A DNA stretch of 64,000 nucleotides from Actinacidiphila paucisporea (GTDB taxonomy: Bacteria > Actinomycetota > Actinomycetes > Streptomycetales > Streptomycetaceae): contig NZ_FRBI01000017.1 in NCBI RefSeq assembly GCF_900142575.1, forward strand, positions 1 through 64,000. The letters run 5' to 3'. A model generated the notes under the pieces. That model made no database searches, had not been told where the DNA came from, and was given only the letters and a program-made list of their open reading frames with translations. Shown here in pieces: positions 59,905 through 64,000 of this stretch (positions are counted from its first letter, which is position 1; every line of letters begins with the position of its first letter). The position numbers and the translations under genes were made by a program.

Positions 59905-59940
59905 GCCTTCCGGCCGTTTCCGAGACCCCACGGAGATCCC

Positions 59941-60807
59941 ATGCACGAATACGCCGTCGTGGACGCCTTCGCCCGGGAACCGCTCACCGGGAACCCCGTC
60001 GCCGTCTTCTTCGACGCCGCCGACCTCACCGCCGGCCTGATGCAGCGGATCGCCAGGGAGATGAACCTGTCCGAGGTCACGTTCGTCCTGCCGCCCGAGC
60101 GCGGCGGGGACGCCCGTATCCGCATCTTCACCCCGGTCAACGAGCTGCCCTTCGCCGGCCACCCGATGCTCGGGACCGCCGTCGCGGTGGGCCGGGCGCT
60201 GCGCAAGGACCGGTTGCGGCTGGAGACCGCGATGGGCGTCGTCCCGTGCGAGGTGGACTTCGAGGCGGACTTCGAGGCGGACCCCCAGGCGCGCGGCGGG
60301 GGCGCCGCGGCGGTCCGGATGCGGCAGCCGGTGCCGACCTGGGAGCCGTACGAGCACGCCGCCGCGCTGCTGGCCGCGCTGGGCGTCGCGTCCTCCACCA
60401 CCCCGGTGGAGATCTACCGCAACGGCCCGCGCCACGTCTTCGTCGGGCTGCCCGGCGTGGCCGAGCTGTCGGCGCTCGAACCCGACCACCGGGCGCTGGC
60501 CAGGTTCCCCGACATGGCCGCCAACTGCTTCGCCGGCGGCGGCACCCGGTGGCGTACCCGGATGTTCTCGCCGGCCTACGGCGTGGTCGAGGACGCCGCC
60601 ACCGGCTCCGCGGCCGGGCCTCTGGCCATCCACGCGGCCCGGCACGGGCTCGCCGCCTACGGGCAGGAGCTGGAGATCGTCCAGGGCGTGGAGATGGGCC
60701 GCCCTTCGCGCATGCTGGCCACGGCCGACGGCTCGGCCGCCGGGGTGGACGAGGTCCGGGTCGGCGGGCACGGCGTCATCGTGGCCCGCGGCACCATCTA
60801 CGTATGA
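59941..60807 (+). CDS. phzF: Trans-2,3-dihydro-3-hydroxyanthranilate isomerase PhzF
   Basis: 288 residues, ATG at 59941. The diaminopimelate-epimerase-like fold shows VVDAFAREPLTGNPVAVFF, NLSEVTFVL with catalytic E45 at the same number as in Pseudomonas PhzF, RIRIFTPVNELPFAGHPMLGTA, and VEDAATGSAAGPLAIHAARHG. It makes the reactive aminoketone that dimerises to the phenazine scaffold. Confidence 0.95.
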   Translation: MHEYAVVDAFAREPLTGNPVAVFFDAADLTAGLMQRIAREMNLSEVTFVLPPERGGDARIRIFTPVNELPFAGHPMLGTAVAVGRALRKDRLRLETAMGVVPCEVDFEADFEADPQARGGGAAAVRMRQPVPTWEPYEHAAALLAALGVASSTTPVEIYRNGPRHVFVGLPGVAELSALEPDHRALARFPDMAANCFAGGGTRWRTRMFSPAYGVVEDAATGSAAGPLAIHAARHGLAAYGQELEIVQGVEMGRPSRMLATADGSAAGVDEVRVGGHGVIVARGTIYV

Positions 60808-60821
60808 GAGGTCGGCCACCG

Positions 60822-61466
60822 ATGAGCGAGGGCAGCAGCAGGCTGGAAAGCCTCACCGGCGAGGTCGGCCTCGCCTTCCCGGAGTACGAGGCGCCGCCGC
60901 CGGAGCCGATGGGGCTCGTCATGGAGTGGATCGACCAGGCCACCGCGCGCGGCGTCCGGGAGCCGCTGGCCCTGGCGCTGGCCACCGCCGACGCGCGGGG
61001 ACGCGTCTCCAACCGGATCGTCGCCGTCATCGAGGTGACCGGCCGCGGCCTGCTCTTCACCAGCCACAACACCAGCCGCAAGGGCCGCGACATGGCCGCC
61101 ACCGGCTGGGCGTCGGGCGTCCTGTACTGGCGCGAGACAGGCCGGCAACTCGTCCTGTCGGGCCCGGTGGAGGAGTGCCCGCGGGCCGAGTCCGACGCGC
61201 TGTGGGCCGGCCGCCCGACCCCGCTGCACGCCATGTCCGCGGCCTCCCGCCAGAGCGATCCGCTGCCCGACGTGGCCGCGCTGCGCGGCGAGGCCGCCCG
61301 TCTGGCGGCCACCGGCACGCCCCTGCCCCGGCCGCCCCGCTACGTCGGCTACCGCCTGCGGCCCACCGCGGTCGAGTTCTGGTCGGCGGACCCGGACCGC
61401 CTGCACCGCAGGCTCCGCTACGACCGTGACGCCGACGGCTGGCACACCGCCCGCCTCCAGCCCTGA
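60822..61466 (+). CDS. phzG: Phenazine flavin oxidase PhzG
   Basis: 214 residues from ATG 60822 (MSEGSSRLE), with GAGAGG about 9 nt upstream. An in-frame ATG at 60804 overlaps the phzF stop by ATGA and would add six residues. PNPOx-like FMN fold: ALALATADARGRVSNRIVAVI, LFTSHNTSRKGRDMAATGWASGVLYW, RQLVLSGPVEECPRAESDALW, and the C-terminal YVGYRLRPTAVEFWSADPDRLHRRLRY. It oxidises the tricyclic intermediates to phenazine-1-carboxylic or 1,6-dicarboxylic acid. Confidence 0.93.
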   Translation: MSEGSSRLESLTGEVGLAFPEYEAPPPEPMGLVMEWIDQATARGVREPLALALATADARGRVSNRIVAVIEVTGRGLLFTSHNTSRKGRDMAATGWASGVLYWRETGRQLVLSGPVEECPRAESDALWAGRPTPLHAMSAASRQSDPLPDVAALRGEAARLAATGTPLPRPPRYVGYRLRPTAVEFWSADPDRLHRRLRYDRDADGWHTARLQP

Positions 61467-61833
61467 CACCCCGTTCGGCGGCCGGGCGGTGAACCGCGGA
61501 CGACCGCCGGAGGAGGGCGATCCGGCGGCCGGTGACGACCCGGGTACGCCGAAGAGTCAGGCCCGGCCGGTCCATTGAGCTGGGGTTCTCTGCGCCCTCC
61601 CGAGGAATCCGGCCACCGGCCGCACCGCCCGCCACCGCCCGGCTCACCGAACAGGTGTGCAGCTCGCGAAGCCCGGGATGCGGCGGGGCCGGCGGCGCGG
61701 CGTATACGGAGCCGGGGCCGGCGAGCTGTTCTCGGCCACCGGCCCCGCCGGGTGAAACATCGACGTAACGTCAGGGCCTGCTTACGATGCGCTGCACCCG
61801 TGGGCCCGTCTCGCGAAAAGCTGGAGTGCAGAC
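61467..61833. other. Intergenic region after phzG
   Basis: 367 bp. Nothing convincing until the promoter of the next gene at 61760-61788 and its TGGAG ribosome-binding site at about 61822. Confidence 0.45.
61760..61788 (+). promoter_or_regulatory. Promoter of the VWD-domain gene with overlapping palindrome
   Basis: TCGACG (61760-61765), 17-nt spacer, TACGAT (61783-61788). The perfect palindrome GACGTAACGTC (61762-61772) overlaps the -35 box and could bind a repressor. Confidence 0.55.
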
Positions 61834-63714
61834 ATGTCTCCTGACAATCCCCCCGCAGAGCCGCACAGAAGATTCCGCCGCATCGTCGGCCTCGTCGCCG
61901 CCGTCGTCGCCGCCCTGGTGACGACCCTGCTGATACCGCCGGGCGCCACGGCGGACACCTCGACCCCCTCGGCGCTGTCGACGCAGGCCTGGCACACCGC
62001 CATCACGCAGCTCGCCACCCCGGCCAAGGGCTGCTACACCGCCTCCTACCCCACCCTGGCCTGGCAGAGCACCGGCTGCACCACCGCGCCGGACCGCCGC
62101 TACGAGCCGGCCGCCGGCGCGTACTTACCCGCCGTCCCGCCCGCGGCCGGGGCGGGGCCCTACGTGGTGGGCAACGGCATCGACTACTCGGCCGGGGTGT
62201 CCGGCCTGCTGACCGGGGCGACCGGTTCGTTCGCCACCGTCTCCGGCGTGACGGGCGAGACCGGCGGCGGCGTCGCCAACTCGTACTCCCTGCAGTTGAA
62301 CAGCGCGCCCTTCACCAGCCCGGTCTGCGCCGGGCACGCCGGCTGCCAGGGCTGGGAGCAGTTCATCTTCGCCAACCCGGGCTCCGGCGGCAGCGCGGCC
62401 TTCATCCAGTTCTGGATCCTGAACTACTTCACCACCTGCCCGGCCGGCTGGTCGTCGTACCTCAGTGACTGCTACCGCAACGGCCCCGCCGTCGGGGTCG
62501 CCTCGCAGCCCATCACGAACCTCGCCGGCCTCAGCCTGTCGGGCAACGTCACCAGCACGACGGACACCGTCGTCATGACGACCGGCGGCGGCAGCGTCAG
62601 CGCCTCCACCGCCGACAGCACCCTGAGCCTGTCCGCGGCCTGGAACACCGTCGAGTTCATGATCGGCGGCAACGGCGGCGGCTCGCAGGCCACCTTCAAC
62701 CCCGGTTCCACGATCACCGTGCAGACCGCCACCCACAACGGCACGACGAACGCGCCGACCTGCCTGACCGAGGGCTTCACCGGCGAGACCAACAACCTGA
62801 ACCTGGTCAGCACGGCCGCCTACGCCCCGGGCGCCTCACCCTCCATCCGGAGCACCCAGAGCAACATCGCGACCACCCCGCCCTCCTGCGCCGCCGCCCA
62901 CGGCATCGGCGACACGCACCTGGAGACCTTCGGCGGCACCTTCTACGACTTCCAGGCGGAAGGCACCTTCACGCTCGCCCGGTCCTCGGCCATGACCGTG
63001 CAGTCCCAGCAGGTCTCCGGCGCCTCGCTCGGCTGGCCGGGCGCGTCCGTCAACAGCGGCGTCGCGACGCAGATGGGCGCCGACACGGTCGCGGTCTGCG
63101 CCTCCCGCGGCCTCGTGGTCGACGGCACCGCCACCTCGCTCGCCTCCGGCGGGACGCTCAGCCTGCCCTCGGGCGACAGGGTCGTCAGGACCGGCAGCCA
63201 GTACCTGGTGACCAACCCGCAGGGCGACAGCATGGCGGCCACCCTGAACACCGGCTACGTGGACGTCCACGTCGGCCTCGGCACGTATCCGCAGCCGGTC
63301 ACCGGCCTGCTGGCCAACGCGCCCGGGACCACCGACAAGCTCAGGACGAGCACCGGCACGGTCCTCGGCATTCCCGTGGACCTCAAGACCCTCTACACCG
63401 TCTACGGCGACAGCTGGCGCGTCCCGGACAGCCAGTCCCTGGTCGCGGTCTGCGGCGACAAGGCCCAGCCCGCCGACCCGACGGCGCCCTTCTGGGAAAA
63501 CCAGCTGCCCAAGGCGCTGCACGACAAGGCGCAGGCGATCTGCCGGCAGGACGCGGTGAAGGACGCCACGCTGCTGGAAGCGTGCACGCTCGACGTCGCG
63601 GTGCTCGGCGAGGGCGCGGCGGCCGGCTTCATCGGCGAGCCGGTGCCCGCGAACGTCGCCTTCAGCGAGGACACCGCGGGCCCGCCCAACGGCGCGAACA
63701 CCTGGCGGCCGTAG
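61834..63714 (+). CDS. Exported VWD-domain protein, TTA-containing
   Basis: 626 residues, ATG at 61834 after TGGAG. A signal or anchor segment at ~17-40. Residues ~60-330 form an unrecognised Cys-, Gly- and Ser-rich beta domain (GYDY-like GNGIDYSAGVSGL, FIFANPGSGGSAAFIQFWILNYF). Residues ~350-525 are a von Willebrand factor D-type domain (GIGDTHLETFGGTFYDFQAEGTFTLARS, DTVAVCASRGLVVDG). A Cys-rich helical tail ends it. VWD domains act in adhesion or assembly of extracellular polymers. Codon 98 is TTA (62125-62127), so it should be expressed late under bldA control. Confidence 0.82.
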   Translation: MSPDNPPAEPHRRFRRIVGLVAAVVAALVTTLLIPPGATADTSTPSALSTQAWHTAITQLATPAKGCYTASYPTLAWQSTGCTTAPDRRYEPAAGAYLPAVPPAAGAGPYVVGNGIDYSAGVSGLLTGATGSFATVSGVTGETGGGVANSYSLQLNSAPFTSPVCAGHAGCQGWEQFIFANPGSGGSAAFIQFWILNYFTTCPAGWSSYLSDCYRNGPAVGVASQPITNLAGLSLSGNVTSTTDTVVMTTGGGSVSASTADSTLSLSAAWNTVEFMIGGNGGGSQATFNPGSTITVQTATHNGTTNAPTCLTEGFTGETNNLNLVSTAAYAPGASPSIRSTQSNIATTPPSCAAAHGIGDTHLETFGGTFYDFQAEGTFTLARSSAMTVQSQQVSGASLGWPGASVNSGVATQMGADTVAVCASRGLVVDGTATSLASGGTLSLPSGDRVVRTGSQYLVTNPQGDSMAATLNTGYVDVHVGLGTYPQPVTGLLANAPGTTDKLRTSTGTVLGIPVDLKTLYTVYGDSWRVPDSQSLVAVCGDKAQPADPTAPFWENQLPKALHDKAQAICRQDAVKDATLLEACTLDVAVLGEGAAAGFIGEPVPANVAFSEDTAGPPNGANTWRP

Positions 63715-63729
63715 CGGTCGTCGGGTAGC

Positions 63730-63766
63730 GGGCGGGCCCGGAGCCGGGGCGGCTCCGGGCCCGCCC
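63730..63766 (+). terminator. Strong stem-loop terminator after VWD gene
   Basis: Perfect 16-bp stem (63730-63745 with 63751-63766) and 5-nt loop, 16 nt after the stop codon. Confidence 0.8.
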
Positions 63767-63775
63767 GGCCGGACC

Positions 63776-63814
63776 GGGGTGGAATCCCGCCGTCACACGC
63801 CGGGATTCCACCCC
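63776..63814 (-). terminator. Stem-loop overlapping the stop of the minus-strand gene
   Basis: Perfect 14-bp stem (63776-63789 with 63801-63814), 11-nt loop. It includes the last codons and stop of the partial minus-strand gene. Confidence 0.65.
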
Positions 63815-64000
63815 GGGACGGTGGGCAGCACCGCCTCGGCGACGTGGAGCAGGACGTCGTCCTGCGGGACGCCGCCGTCCATGCGCCACACGGCGACGTC
63901 GAAGGAGCCGCCGGTGTCCTTCGCGTCCCGGGCCACGGAGAGCATGAAGGCCTGGTGGCCGGGGAGGTTCCCGCCGCCGGTCCCGCCGCCGCCGATCGTC
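63793..64000 (-). CDS. C-terminal fragment of an unknown protein
   Basis: Open from the right edge of the window to a TGA at 63793-63795, giving the last 68 residues. It reads TIGGGGTGGGNLPGHQAFM, VARDAKDTGGSFDVAVWRMD, DVLLHVAEAVLPTVPGWN. Codon use is normal for the region and third positions are GC-rich. The family is not recognised; the start is beyond the window. Confidence 0.6.
   Translation of the reverse strand, partial: TIGGGGTGGGNLPGHQAFMLSVARDAKDTGGSFDVAVWRMDGGVPQDDVLLHVAEAVLPTVPGWNPGV

Noticed and set aside
1..64000. CRISPR arrays, tRNA/rRNA genes, transposases, prophage genes
   Set aside because: None seen; the only mobile-type sequence is the short inverted-repeat element at 59708-59904.

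Overview
High-GC (about 73%) actinobacterial DNA that looks like a streptomycete or close relative (Streptomyces, Kitasatospora, Streptacidiphilus, Actinacidiphila). The evidence is GTG/TTG starts, extreme third-position GC, Tat- and lipobox-exported proteins, an AfsR/SARP-type regulator, ABBA prenyltransferase and phenazine genes, and TTA codons in only two of the genes (eye scan). No rRNA, tRNA, CRISPR, transposase or phage structural gene was seen. The window begins inside a CBM2 glycoside hydrolase gene and ends inside an unknown minus-strand gene.

Layout. 0-8.3 kb: CBM2 tail, cupin and PmoA-like sugar-utilisation genes, LacI regulator, ATP-grasp enzyme whose real start appears to be ATA, mycothiol-dependent isomerase family protein, HTH-membrane regulator, lipoprotein. 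8.4-18.4 kb: very large phosphodiester glycosidase/metallophosphoesterase, small exported protein, decayed S13 carboxypeptidase, BBE-type flavoprotein, Mrr nuclease-TerD fusion, zinc alcohol dehydrogenase. 18.7-31.6 kb: secreted carbohydrate enzymes (GH2, CE4-CBM2 with a CebR-type operator, GH54-CBM13), AhpD-like protein behind an ECF41-type promoter, GAPDH, GlxA-type regulator, an orphan ABBA prenyltransferase, VOC and DUF998 proteins. 31.7-37.9 kb: TetR/permease pair with twin operators, deaminase, F420 oxidoreductase, Lrp regulator, aldo/keto reductase, a parS-like palindrome, ScyD/E-like secreted protein. 38.4-42.4 kb: a tight five-gene operon of a 62-residue peptide, an unknown protein, two paralogous DUF6895-like proteins and a serine beta-lactamase-fold hydrolase. 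This is the best candidate for an undescribed system. 42.5-48.7 kb: flavin disulfide reductase, RibD-like reductase, and GH76, GH3 and GH25 exported hydrolases. 49.0-54.0 kb: AfsR-like regulator convergent with a DrrAB-type exporter. 54.2-61.5 kb: phenazine cluster (phzB, D, E, F, G, two methyltransferases, one small YdhR-like ORF) with a MITE-like insertion. 61.8-64 kb: exported VWD-domain protein and an unknown gene end.

How parts may work together. The phenazine core should make phenazine carboxylic acids that the two methyltransferases decorate. The ABBA prenyltransferase 27 kb away belongs to the family that prenylates dihydrophenazine carboxylate in other streptomycetes. The prenyltransferase promoter and the ScyD/E-peptide operon intergenic region share arrays of an 11-bp-periodic heptamer (CGCCAAG), a SARP-type layout, which suggests a common activator. 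phzB and the VWD gene each carry a TTA codon, so both should depend on bldA. Several regulators and small enzymes have a -10 box 6-7 nt before the start codon and no Shine-Dalgarno sequence, so they are predicted to be leaderless.
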